The notes under the pieces: model-generated | What the model saw: only the letters and a program-made list of their open reading frames with translations | What the model was told of the DNA's origin: nothing | Database searches by the model: none | Made by a program: the position numbers and the translations under genes | Shown: piece by piece, positions 5,390-11,720 of the stretch | Numbering within the stretch: the first letter of the stretch is position 1 | Layout: each line of letters opens with the position of its first letter | Source of the DNA: an uncultured Duganella sp. | GTDB lineage: Bacteria; Pseudomonadota; Gammaproteobacteria; Burkholderiales; Burkholderiaceae | DNA: 11,720 nt | Direction of reading: 5' to 3' | Assembly: GCA_946482635.1 (NCBI GenBank) | Contig: CAMLSG010000173.1 | Location: 1 to 11,720 of the forward strand

Positions 5390-6703
5390 TTAATTGCTGC
5401 GGCGGGACTTCGATTTGCCGGCCTCGTCACGCTTCACGCGTGCCTTGACCATGCTGACCGCTGGCTTGGAATCGCCGCGAGATGAGGAAGCTTGACGGTA
5501 GTTGCTGCGTTTTGGGCCCGCGCGCTCGTTTTCGACGGCCATCACGGCATTTTCGATCACGTCGGTCGAGATGTCGGTGCCGGCTGCCGAGGCGGAAATA
5601 TTCGGCACCAGGATGGTCGAGCCAGCCTTCAGCACCGATTTCTGCGGGATGTTGTTGGCCTGGCGGATCGCATCCGGCGTGGTGCCGAAGCGGCGGGCCA
5701 GGGAGGCGATGCTTTCACGGGCGCTGGAAATCTTGTGCGTGGTCCAGCTCGACAGGGCGTGGGTCCACGAGGCCAGGTTGGCAGCGAACTTGGCGGCATT
5801 CTCGGTCGGCAGCAGGATCTTGGTCTGCTCGTTGCCGGTAATGACGGGCTTTTTGAACTGCGGGTTCAGCGCCTTGAACTCGTCGACCGAGATTTCAGCC
5901 AGCTTGGCTGCCAGCGCCAGGTCGATATCGCGGGTCTTGTCGATGGCAGTGAAATACGGCTCGTTGTCGATCACCGGCAGGTGCACGGCATATTGCGACG
6001 GGTTGGCGACGATATTCTTCACCGCCTGCAGCTTCGGCACGTAGTTGCGGGTCTCGGCCGGCATCAGTTCGGCCAGGCTTTCAAAATTGGTCGGCTTGCC
6101 GGCGGCGCGATTGCGCTGGACGGCTTTCTGCACATTGCCTTCGCCCCAGTTGTAGGCGGCCAGGGCCAGGTGCCAGTCGCCGAACATGGTGTACAGGCGC
6201 TGCAGGTAGCTCAGGGCAGCGTCGGTGGAGGCCAGCACGGAACGGCGGTCATCCTTGAAGGCGTTCTGCTTCAGGTCGTAATCTCGGCCGGTGCCCGGCA
6301 CGAACTGCCACAGGCCGGCCGCGTTGGCGGTCGACAGGGCTTGCGGGTTGAAGGCGGATTCGATGAAGGGCAGCAGGGCCAGTTCGGTCGGCATGCCGCG
6401 CTTTTCCAGCTCTTCCACCACGTGGTAGAGATAGAGCGAGGCGCGGGCGGTGGTGCGGTCGAGGTAATCCTGGCGGTCGGCGTACCACTTCACATGCTTG
6501 GCGACCAGCTCGTTGTTCACGTCGGGAATGGCGTAGCCGGAGCGGATGCGGCCCCAGACGTCGGTTTCCTTGTATTCTTCCACGGCAGGCACCTGCATCA
6601 CCACGGATTTCGCGGTGTCGGTGGAGGCCAGGGAGGAGGCTGCCGGGAGCGCGGCGCTCAGCGCCAGGGCGATCAGGACAGCACTTTTGATTCGTTCTTG
6701 CAT
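5390..6703 (-). CDS. MltD-like membrane-bound/periplasmic lytic transglycosylase with SLT and LysM domains
   Basis: A 437-residue exported enzyme expected to cleave the MurNAc-GlcNAc bond of peptidoglycan with 1,6-anhydro product formation. A signal peptide covers about 1-26 (hydrophobic VLIALALSAALPAASSLA). The SLT domain is about 88-235, with catalytic Glu115 in LPFIESAFNP followed by AAGLWQFVPGTGRDYDL and the family motif LALAAYNWGEGNV (179-191). A degenerate LysM-like segment lies near 256-300 and a better LysM (about 328-368, SIASLARRFGTTPDAIRQAN) follows; the tail is very basic. E. coli MltD is a lipoprotein of about 450 residues, but here the signal region has no cysteine, so lipid anchoring is not supported. 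The frame is open 61 codons further upstream, but a good promoter sits inside that stretch, so ATG 6703 is preferred even though its Shine-Dalgarno sequence is weak. Confidence 0.9.
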   Translation of the reverse strand: MQERIKSAVLIALALSAALPAASSLASTDTAKSVVMQVPAVEEYKETDVWGRIRSGYAIPDVNNELVAKHVKWYADRQDYLDRTTARASLYLYHVVEELEKRGMPTELALLPFIESAFNPQALSTANAAGLWQFVPGTGRDYDLKQNAFKDDRRSVLASTDAALSYLQRLYTMFGDWHLALAAYNWGEGNVQKAVQRNRAAGKPTNFESLAELMPAETRNYVPKLQAVKNIVANPSQYAVHLPVIDNEPYFTAIDKTRDIDLALAAKLAEISVDEFKALNPQFKKPVITGNEQTKILLPTENAAKFAANLASWTHALSSWTTHKISSARESIASLARRFGTTPDAIRQANNIPQKSVLKAGSTILVPNISASAAGTDISTDVIENAVMAVENERAGPKRSNYRQASSSRGDSKPAVSMVKARVKRDEAGKSKSRRSN

Positions 6704-6754
6704 AGCGTTTCGCAGTTGTCTTGTGGAAACAAAGGGCGGACTATCTAATGGCGG

Positions 6755-6783
6755 AGTGTAGGGTTGAAACCCTGTCGAGTCAA
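6755..6783 (-). promoter_or_regulatory. Sigma-70 promoter for the MltD-like gene, with an inverted repeat in its spacer
   Basis: Minus-strand TTGACT (6778-6783) and TACACT (6755-6760) are separated by exactly 17 bp, about 52 bp upstream of the ATG at 6703. The spacer holds GGGTT (6761-6765) and AACCC (6768-6772), an inverted repeat directly abutting the -10 box that could serve as an operator. The promoter's position argues against a start at 6886. Confidence 0.65.
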
Positions 6784-6811
6784 GGAAAAATTCGCTATGT
6801 GCCTGATTTTC

Positions 6812-6842
6812 TTGGATAATTATGTCGATCAGGCTATATAAT
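6812..6842 (+). promoter_or_regulatory. Sigma-70 promoter for the DUF1415-DUF1289 pair
   Basis: TTGGAT (6812-6817) is followed after 17 bp by TATATA (6835-6840), overlapping a perfect TATAAT (6837-6842, 19 bp spacing). The start point would fall near 6849, about 27 bp before the DUF1415 ATG. It is arranged back to back with the transglycosylase promoter. Confidence 0.55.
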
Positions 6843-6875
6843 TGGTGTCTTGGATAACGATTTTTGGATGTATAA

Positions 6876-7436
6876 ATGAGCAACACCCGAGTGGATTACG
6901 AAGCCGTCATCGCGGCAACCGAGCAGTGGCTGGAGAAGGCTGTCATCGGCCTGAACCTGTGCCCCTTCGCCAAGGCCGTGCACGTGAAGAAGCAGGTGCG
7001 CTATGTGGTGTCGGAGGCTTCCTCGCCTGAGGAATTGCTGGAAGACCTGATCAAGGAACTGGAATTCCTGGCTGAGGAAGACCCGGAAGTGGTCGATACG
7101 ACCCTGCTGATCCATCCGCTGGTGTTGCAGGATTTTGAGGATTACAACGAATTCCTGGACGTGGCGGATGCTGCGCTGGAAGAGCTGAAGCTGGAGGGTG
7201 AGCTGCAAGTGGCCAGTTTCCACCCTGAGTACCAGTTTGCGGATACCGACAAGAACGATATCTCGAACTACACCAACCGTTCACCTTACCCGACCTTGCA
7301 CCTGCTGCGCGAGTCGTCGATCGACAAGGCAGTGGAGGCTTTCCCCGAGGCGGCCGATATCTTCGAGAAGAATATCGAGACCATGGAAAAACTCGGCCAC
7401 GAGGGCTGGGACAAGCTGGGCTTGCAGGTGAAGTGA
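6876..7436 (+). CDS. DUF1415 domain-containing protein
   Basis: A 186-residue soluble protein, full length for the family, with no signal peptide or membrane segment. Conserved family motifs are visible: GLNLCPFA at 25-32 with Cys29, the FHPEYQFA segment at 115-122 with His116, and SNYTNRSPYPTLHLLRE at 130-146. An acidic helical stretch (51-76) lies between the first two motifs. The biochemical function of DUF1415 is not established; the conserved Cys, His, Tyr and Arg residues could make a catalytic or ligand site, but that is speculation. The start ATG 6876 has only a weak GGAT upstream yet sits at the right distance from a good promoter. Its stop overlaps the next start as TGATG, indicating translational coupling to the DUF1289 gene. 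Confidence 0.9.
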   Translation: MSNTRVDYEAVIAATEQWLEKAVIGLNLCPFAKAVHVKKQVRYVVSEASSPEELLEDLIKELEFLAEEDPEVVDTTLLIHPLVLQDFEDYNEFLDVADAALEELKLEGELQVASFHPEYQFADTDKNDISNYTNRSPYPTLHLLRESSIDKAVEAFPEAADIFEKNIETMEKLGHEGWDKLGLQVK

Positions 7437-7630
7437 TGGCGGATGAGAAATTGCCTGAGCGGCCGGATACGCCTTGCGTGGCGGTTTGCTCGACTACTTT
7501 TGATGAGATTTGCCGGGGGTGTGGGCGGACTTATATCGAAGTCGCGCACTGGGTGGCCATGAGCGCGGAGGACAAGGAAAAAGTTTGGGAGCGGATTCTG
7601 GCGCAGGGGTATCCTCGGCGGAATTCTTGA
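7436..7630 (+). CDS. DUF1289 domain-containing small Cys-rich protein
   Basis: A 64-residue protein with the DUF1289 signature: TPCVAVC at 12-18, CRGCGRT at 26-32 (all four cysteines 14, 18, 27 and 30 present), then a helical segment with HWVAMSAEDKEKVWERIL. The spacing C-x3-C-x8-C-x2-C suggests a bound metal ion or an Fe-S cluster, but the family's ligand and role are not known to me. ATG 7436 is chosen because it shares its A with the preceding TGA stop (TGATG) and has AGGTGA just upstream; a GTG one codon earlier is the only in-frame alternative. It is co-transcribed with the DUF1415 gene. Confidence 0.88.
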   Translation: MADEKLPERPDTPCVAVCSTTFDEICRGCGRTYIEVAHWVAMSAEDKEKVWERILAQGYPRRNS

Positions 7631-7753
7631 AAACCGATAGTTCGGGGTCTCGCAGCTAACGGCGATGGTACGTCAAAAGGCCCAGAACCAACCCCGCAAC
7701 GGTTGATCTGACGGGGTCTGACCCTGCGGGTCAGACCCCGATTTACCGGTTTT
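7631..7753. repeat. Second palindromic element between convergent genes
   Basis: The ends are imperfect inverted repeats: 7633-7649 and 7734-7750 are complementary at 14 of 17 positions. The left end contains TTCGGGGTC (7641-7649), identical to the left end of the element at 4295-4440, and the right end reads GACCCCGATTT against GACCCCGAATTT there. The interior (about 7650-7711) is unrelated to the first element as far as I can see. It fills the whole space between the DUF1289 and DUF1993 stop codons. I infer a dispersed repeat of the same family with a different core. Confidence 0.6.
7712..7740. terminator. Perfect 13-bp stem-loop between convergent genes
   Basis: CGGGGTCTGACCC (7712-7724) pairs perfectly with GGGTCAGACCCCG (7728-7740) around a three-base TGC loop. 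It lies downstream of both DUF1289 (+) and DUF1993 (-), so a bidirectional 3'-end role is likely. Neither side has a clean run of T directly after the stem, so it may act as a processing or stability structure rather than a true intrinsic terminator. Confidence 0.55.
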
Positions 7754-8267
7754 ACTCAGCCTTCCACGACCCAATAAAGTCTTTCTTCCCAATCTCCAGC
7801 CCATTATGGCGCAGGATGTTGTAAGCCGTCGTCGCATGGAAGGTAAAATGCGGCAGCGCATAGTGCATCAAATACTCCTGCCCCACCCACTGCTTGGCCT
7901 TTTCACCGCTACCGGTAGTTACCGAGCGTTGCGCCGAATCCTCAATCGCCTGTCGTGGCAGCGAGTCCAGGAAAGTCAGCGTGCGCTGGATACGCAGTTT
8001 TAGTTCACCAATGGTCTTTTCAGTGTCTTCGTAAGCCGGCACATCCGCCCCAGCCAGGCGCGCACCGGCGCCCTTGGCGAAGTCGGCAGCAATCTGGATT
8101 TGACGCGTAAACGGCAGCATGTCCGGGAACAAACGGAACTGCAGCAGGGCATTCGGATCAATCTTCTTTTCCTCGATATGAGCCTCGGTTTTGTCGAGAA
8201 TGGACAACAGGCTGCCAAGGATCTGGCGGAACACCGGAATCGAAGCGGAATACATAGAAAACGACAT
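7752..8267 (-). CDS. DUF1993 domain-containing protein (DinB-like helical fold)
   Basis: A 171-residue soluble, mostly helical protein of full family length. Visible family features are RLFPDMLPFTRQIQIAADFA (45-64), the LAGADVPAYEDTE segment (71-83), and a histidine-rich C-terminal helix with LPHFTFHATTAYNILRHNG (138-156) followed by GKKDFIG. Together with His30, the histidines at 140, 144 and 154 could form a metal site, as in DinB/YfiT-type four-helix proteins, but no activity is established. The start is supported by GAGGAG on the minus strand about 9 bp before ATG 8267. It is transcribed divergently from the GGDEF-EAL gene and convergently with DUF1289; the last codons abut the palindromic element. 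Confidence 0.9.
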   Translation of the reverse strand: MSFSMYSASIPVFRQILGSLLSILDKTEAHIEEKKIDPNALLQFRLFPDMLPFTRQIQIAADFAKGAGARLAGADVPAYEDTEKTIGELKLRIQRTLTFLDSLPRQAIEDSAQRSVTTGSGEKAKQWVGQEYLMHYALPHFTFHATTAYNILRHNGLEIGKKDFIGSWKAE

Positions 8268-8354
8268 AGGGAAACTCCTCTGAGATAGAGTGGCGATGAT
8301 AGCAAGTTACGTGCATAATTGCTGCTGGATAATCTTTTCCACCAGACCCGCTGA

Positions 8355-11300
8355 ATGGCTCGGAATTTTTATAACAAATTAAGGTCCCGCCTGAGCGCTC
8401 TGTATGGGCTGTCGATTTATGGCGCCTTGTTACTGGTGGTATTCGGCGGCCTGGTGATTCCAGCCATTATCGGCTCCTACCTGCTGATCGGGGTGCACGA
8501 ACAGAAATCCGCCCAGACCGCCCTCAACGAATCGCTGCAGCGCAACGCTGACATCCTGGCCCTCGGCATGCAGGAATCCCTGTGGAACATGAACGCGGAA
8601 TCGGCCCATTCGCTGGTCGAATCCGTAATGCGCGATCGCTCCGTGCTGCAAGTGCAGGTGACCGGCCAGGCCGACACCCAGTTCATGCATGTTGAAGCGC
8701 CCAAGCGTGCCATCGGCAACGTGGTGCGCGCCGAGCGCGAAATCATGGTGCGCGGCGAAAAGATCGGCAAGATCATGGTCGAGATGGACGACGCGCGCAG
8801 CCAGCAGGAATTGCGCGAGAAGCAGCTTTCCTATGTCTTCGTGCTGGCGGCCCAGCTTACCGTGTCGCTGCTGTTGATCGTGCTGTTCCTGAACCAGCGC
8901 CTGCTGAAGCCCCTGCGCAAGCTGATGCGCTTCTCCGACCGCCTGTCGCATGGCGATTTCGAAACCCGCATGGAATTGAGCGGCAGCGATGAGCTGGGCC
9001 GCCTGGCCGGCCAGTTGGACCAGATGCGGGTGGCGATCAAGCACCTGTTCGAAGATATCGCCCAGCGCGAGGAGCGCTTCCGCACCATCGTCACCCAGGT
9101 GCCGGGCGCCGTGTTCCGCTTCCGGCCCGATGGACCGATCGATTTCGTGTCGGATGCCATTGAAGATATATCCGGCTATTCGGCTGCGCAGTTCATGCGC
9201 AGCACGACACACGCCTGGGCCAACCTGATCTGCCCGGAAGACCGCAAACGCCAGCGCCGCGTGGTGGTGCAGGCGATCCAGGACGGCAAGCCGTACGAAA
9301 TCGAGTACCGCATCATGGATTCCACCGGCACCGAACGCTGGGTGGCAGAGAATGGCCAGCCGCAGGCAGCGGAGGCGGGCGGGTCGCCGTGGGTGGACGG
9401 CATCATCTCCGACATCAGCCAGCGCAAGCACAATGAAATGCGCATTGAAGGCCTGCTGGCCGAACAGAGCGCGATCCTGGATAACGTGATGTTCGGCGTG
9501 ATGTTCGTGCGCCACCGGACCATTGTTTCGGTCAACAGGCGTTGCGAAGAATTGTTCGGTTATGGGCCGGGCCAGATGATCGGCGCTTCCACCGCCATTG
9601 TGTTCCCGACCACCTTCGACTTCGAGTCGGCCGGGGCGCGCCAGTATTCCACCCTGGGCAACGGCGAGTACTTCAGCGAAGAACGCAATTACCGCCGCCA
9701 GGACGGCTCGCTGTTCTGGTGCATGGTGTCCGGTTGCGCCATCGACCAGAACCGCCCGAACGAAGGCTCGATCTGGGTCTATGCCGATATCAGTGCACGC
9801 AAGGAGGCGGAAGAAAAACTTCGCCTGTCGGCTACAGTGCTGGAACATATTGCCGATGGCGTGATGGTGATCGACGATAAGGGCACCATCGTTGCCATCA
9901 ACCCGGCCTTTACCCAGATCACAGGCTATACCGAATCGGAAGCGCTGGGCCGCGACGTTGGCCTGACACGTTCCGGCCGCCATGACGAAGGCTTCCACGC
10001 CGAATTGTGGAAGGAACTGGTGGAACACGGCTACTGGCGCGGCGAAATCTGGAGCATGCGCAAGAGCGGCGAATTGTTCCTGGAGTGGCTGACACTGACC
10101 GCCGTGCGCGATACGCGCGGTGCGACGACCCACTATGTGGGCGTGTTCAGCGACATTACCCTGGTCAAGGAATCGCAGGAAAAGCTGGACCACTTGGCCC
10201 ACCACGACGCCCTGACCCAGTTGCCGAACCGCTTGCTGTTCCATGACCGCCTGCAGCATGCCATCCAGCGCGCCACCCGCGGCAACGAGCAGCTGGCACT
10301 GCTGTTCATCGACCTGGACCGCTTCAAGAACGTCAACGACACGCTGGGGCACCACATTGGCGACGAGCTGCTGAAGCAGGTGGCGCATGCGCTGCTGGAA
10401 AAGCTGCGCGAAGGCGACACCCTGGCGCGCCTGGGCGGCGATGAATTCATCGTGCTGCTGGAAGACGTGGAAGGACAGTACGGCGCCGGCCAGGTGGCCG
10501 AAAAGCTGGTGACCATGTTCGAGCATCCATTCATCGTGGCGGGGCACGAGCTGTTCGTGACCTGTTCGATCGGCGTTTCGGTCTTCCCGACCGATGCCAG
10601 CGACCTGAACATGTTGATCCGCAACGCCGACGTGGCCATGTACCAGGCCAAGGCGCGCGGGCGCAACGGCTATCGTTTCTACCAGCCTTCCATGTCGGGC
10701 GAGGGCGTCGAGCGCCTGCGCCTGGAAACCTATCTGCGCCGCGCCATCGAGAAAGAGGAAGTGTTCCTGAACTTCCAGCCGCAAGTGGAAATCGATACAG
10801 GCAAGCTGCTGGGCGTGGAGGCGCTGGTGCGCTGGAATCATCCGGAACTGGGGCTGGTGCCGCCGAATCGCTTCATTCCGCTGGCCGAGGATACGGGCTT
10901 CATCAGCCAGTTGGGGCAGTGGGTGCTGGTCGAAGCCTGCCGCCAGATGGTGCGCTGGCAGGAAGCGGGCTTGCACGTGCCGAAGATGGCGGTCAACCTG
11001 TCCGCCAAGCAGTTCGAGCGCGGCAGCATGGTCACCATGGTCGCCGACATCCTGCGCGAAACCGGGCTGGAACCGCACCGCCTGCAGTTGGAAGTGACCG
11101 AGTCCGTGATCATGAATACCGGCGACGCACTGGGCTTCATCAACGACCTGCACGCGGTTGGCGTGTCGCTGGCGATCGACGATTTCGGCACCGGCTATTC
11201 GTCACTGGCCTACCTGAAGCAGATGCCGGTGCAGACGCTCAAGATCGACCGCTCCTTCATCAAGGACATCTCGACCGACGTCAACGATGAAGCGATCGCC

Positions 11301-11471
11301 ATTGCCATTATCCAGTTGGGCCGCAGCATGAACCTGTCCGTCATCGCCGAAGGCGTGGAGACGGAACAGCAAGCGGCCTTCCTGCTGCGCCACGGTTGCA
11401 ACCAGGCGCAAGGTTTCTATTACAGCCGTCCGGTGATGCCGGAGGATTTGCTGCAGCGTTGGCTGCCATAA
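8355..11471 (+). CDS. Membrane-bound cyclic-di-GMP turnover protein: HAMP-PAS-PAS-PAS-GGDEF-EAL
   Basis: A 1038-residue inner-membrane sensor. Membrane segments at about 19-47 and 159-180 enclose a periplasmic domain of about 110 residues of no recognisable family. A HAMP linker (about 182-235) is followed by three PAS domains (about 238-355, 368-483 and 490-605) and a GGDEF diguanylate cyclase domain (about 612-775). The GGDEF signature is intact at 694-698, with an RxxD inhibitory site at Arg685-Asp688 five residues before it and metal-binding Asp653. The EAL domain (about 785-1038) keeps Glu822 (EAL), Asn881, Glu913, Asp942-Asp943 (DDFGTGYSS), Lys963 and Glu999, the residues needed for c-di-GMP hydrolysis. 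Both synthesis and breakdown are therefore possible, one perhaps regulating the other. The signal sensed is unknown. No strong promoter or Shine-Dalgarno is seen before ATG 8355. Confidence 0.95.
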   Translation: MARNFYNKLRSRLSALYGLSIYGALLLVVFGGLVIPAIIGSYLLIGVHEQKSAQTALNESLQRNADILALGMQESLWNMNAESAHSLVESVMRDRSVLQVQVTGQADTQFMHVEAPKRAIGNVVRAEREIMVRGEKIGKIMVEMDDARSQQELREKQLSYVFVLAAQLTVSLLLIVLFLNQRLLKPLRKLMRFSDRLSHGDFETRMELSGSDELGRLAGQLDQMRVAIKHLFEDIAQREERFRTIVTQVPGAVFRFRPDGPIDFVSDAIEDISGYSAAQFMRSTTHAWANLICPEDRKRQRRVVVQAIQDGKPYEIEYRIMDSTGTERWVAENGQPQAAEAGGSPWVDGIISDISQRKHNEMRIEGLLAEQSAILDNVMFGVMFVRHRTIVSVNRRCEELFGYGPGQMIGASTAIVFPTTFDFESAGARQYSTLGNGEYFSEERNYRRQDGSLFWCMVSGCAIDQNRPNEGSIWVYADISARKEAEEKLRLSATVLEHIADGVMVIDDKGTIVAINPAFTQITGYTESEALGRDVGLTRSGRHDEGFHAELWKELVEHGYWRGEIWSMRKSGELFLEWLTLTAVRDTRGATTHYVGVFSDITLVKESQEKLDHLAHHDALTQLPNRLLFHDRLQHAIQRATRGNEQLALLFIDLDRFKNVNDTLGHHIGDELLKQVAHALLEKLREGDTLARLGGDEFIVLLEDVEGQYGAGQVAEKLVTMFEHPFIVAGHELFVTCSIGVSVFPTDASDLNMLIRNADVAMYQAKARGRNGYRFYQPSMSGEGVERLRLETYLRRAIEKEEVFLNFQPQVEIDTGKLLGVEALVRWNHPELGLVPPNRFIPLAEDTGFISQLGQWVLVEACRQMVRWQEAGLHVPKMAVNLSAKQFERGSMVTMVADILRETGLEPHRLQLEVTESVIMNTGDALGFINDLHAVGVSLAIDDFGTGYSSLAYLKQMPVQTLKIDRSFIKDISTDVNDEAIAIAIIQLGRSMNLSVIAEGVETEQQAAFLLRHGCNQAQGFYYSRPVMPEDLLQRWLP

Positions 11472-11481
11472 CGAGGGTGCC

Positions 11482-11720
11482 ATGCTCAAACCGAAGAAAT
11501 TTTCCCGCCGCCATTTCCTGCTGAGCGGCGTTGCCGTGGCAGGAGCCATGGTCGTCGGCTGGGGCGTGATGCCGCCGCGCCAGCGCGTGCGCGGCCAGGC
11601 CCCGCTGCCGCTGGAAAACGGCGCGGTTGCCCTGAACGGCTGGATCGCCATCGCCCCTGACGGTAGCGTGCAGCTGGCCATGCCGCGCGCGGAGATGGGG
11701 CAGGGCGTGCATACCGCCTT
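11482..11720 (+). CDS. Molybdopterin-binding xanthine/aldehyde oxidase-type large subunit, IorB-like (5' part)
   Basis: Only the first 79 codons lie inside the window. The N-terminus carries a twin-arginine signal (SRRHFLL, residues 8-14) followed by a hydrophobic stretch, so the folded cofactor-bearing enzyme should be exported by Tat. The segment LNGWIAIAPDGSVQLAMPRAEMGQGVHTA matches the start of the large, molybdopterin-binding subunit of the isoquinoline 1-oxidoreductase beta / membrane aldehyde dehydrogenase type, in which this EMGQG segment is conserved. GAGGG lies 4 bp before ATG 11482, and the gene begins 10 bp after the GGDEF-EAL stop, so co-transcription is plausible. The [2Fe-2S] small subunit that such enzymes need is not within the visible sequence. 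Substrate cannot be told from this fragment. Confidence 0.8.
   Translation, partial: MLKPKKFSRRHFLLSGVAVAGAMVVGWGVMPPRQRVRGQAPLPLENGAVALNGWIAIAPDGSVQLAMPRAEMGQGVHTA

Noticed and set aside
4487..5485. 332-codon open frame antisense to fabI
   Set aside because: fabI on the other strand is certain, with catalytic residues in place, and the antisense product has no family features.
5492..6748. 418-codon open frame antisense to the transglycosylase gene
   Set aside because: It mirrors the coding bias of the real gene, and the glycine/valine-rich product shows no domain.
6704..6886. 61-codon N-terminal extension of the transglycosylase
   Set aside because: The extension contains a good promoter and would put 61 residues before an obvious signal peptide. 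It also overlaps the divergent DUF1415 start.
7631..7753. CRISPR repeat or attachment site at the GGGGTCAGA palindromes
   Set aside because: There are no regularly spaced direct repeats or spacers, no cas genes, and no integrase or tRNA nearby. The sequences are inverted, not direct, repeats.
8268..8354. Promoters for the divergent DUF1993 and GGDEF-EAL genes
   Set aside because: TATCAT on the minus strand (8296-8301) and CATAAT or GATAAT on the + strand (8314-8319, 8328-8333) resemble -10 boxes, but none has a convincing -35 partner, so no promoter is called.
8430..11153. 907-codon open frame antisense to the GGDEF-EAL gene
   Set aside because: The + strand protein has a full set of known domains. 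The antisense translation is low-complexity (Gln/His/Ala-rich) and resembles nothing known.

Overview
The window looks like a piece of a betaproteobacterial chromosome, most likely Oxalobacteraceae (Massilia / Duganella / Janthinobacterium type). The evidence is a GC-rich coding bias that opens long meaningless antisense reading frames, an enoyl-ACP reductase of the FabI type, a MltD-like transglycosylase, a DUF1415-DUF1289 gene pair, and intergenic palindromes built around GGGGTCAGA-like sequence. The genus is an inference from gene content and protein flavour, not from a search.

Layout. (1) 1-4222: a large exported VIT / vWA-like / TPR-like / DUF2135 protein on the + strand meets, end to end with a 2-bp gap, a minus-strand pair encoding an ECF-type sigma factor and a probable membrane anti-sigma factor (ATGA overlap). 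(2) 4223-4501: a gene-free stretch with a candidate sigma-gene promoter, a 146-bp nearly perfect inverted-repeat element whose inner arms carry FNR/Anr-like dyads, a tandem 13-mer and an intrinsic terminator for fabI. (3) 4502-6703, minus strand: fabI and, upstream of it, a LysM-containing MltD-like lytic transglycosylase, separated by two hairpins and a candidate fabI promoter. (4) 6704-6875: divergent promoters for the transglycosylase and for a + strand pair, DUF1415 and DUF1289, coupled by TGATG. (5) 7631-7753: a second palindromic element between the convergent DUF1289 gene and a minus-strand DUF1993 gene. (6) 8355-11471: a 1038-residue membrane-bound HAMP-PAS-PAS-PAS-GGDEF-EAL protein with both catalytic sets intact, followed after 10 bp by the start of a Tat-exported molybdenum hydroxylase large subunit that runs off the window.

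How the parts fit. Most of the window is housekeeping: fatty-acid elongation (fabI), peptidoglycan turnover (MltD-like), and small conserved proteins of unknown role. The most system-like locus is the left third, where a large envelope protein with interaction domains lies tail to tail with an ECF sigma / non-zinc anti-sigma pair; an envelope-sensing module is a reasonable hypothesis, but no sequence link (a shared ECF promoter) was found. The second noteworthy layer is a pair of intergenic palindromic elements with identical left-end sequence TTCGGGGTC, which look like members of a dispersed repeat family. I see no CRISPR array, tRNA, rRNA, transposase, phage gene or clear defence system.
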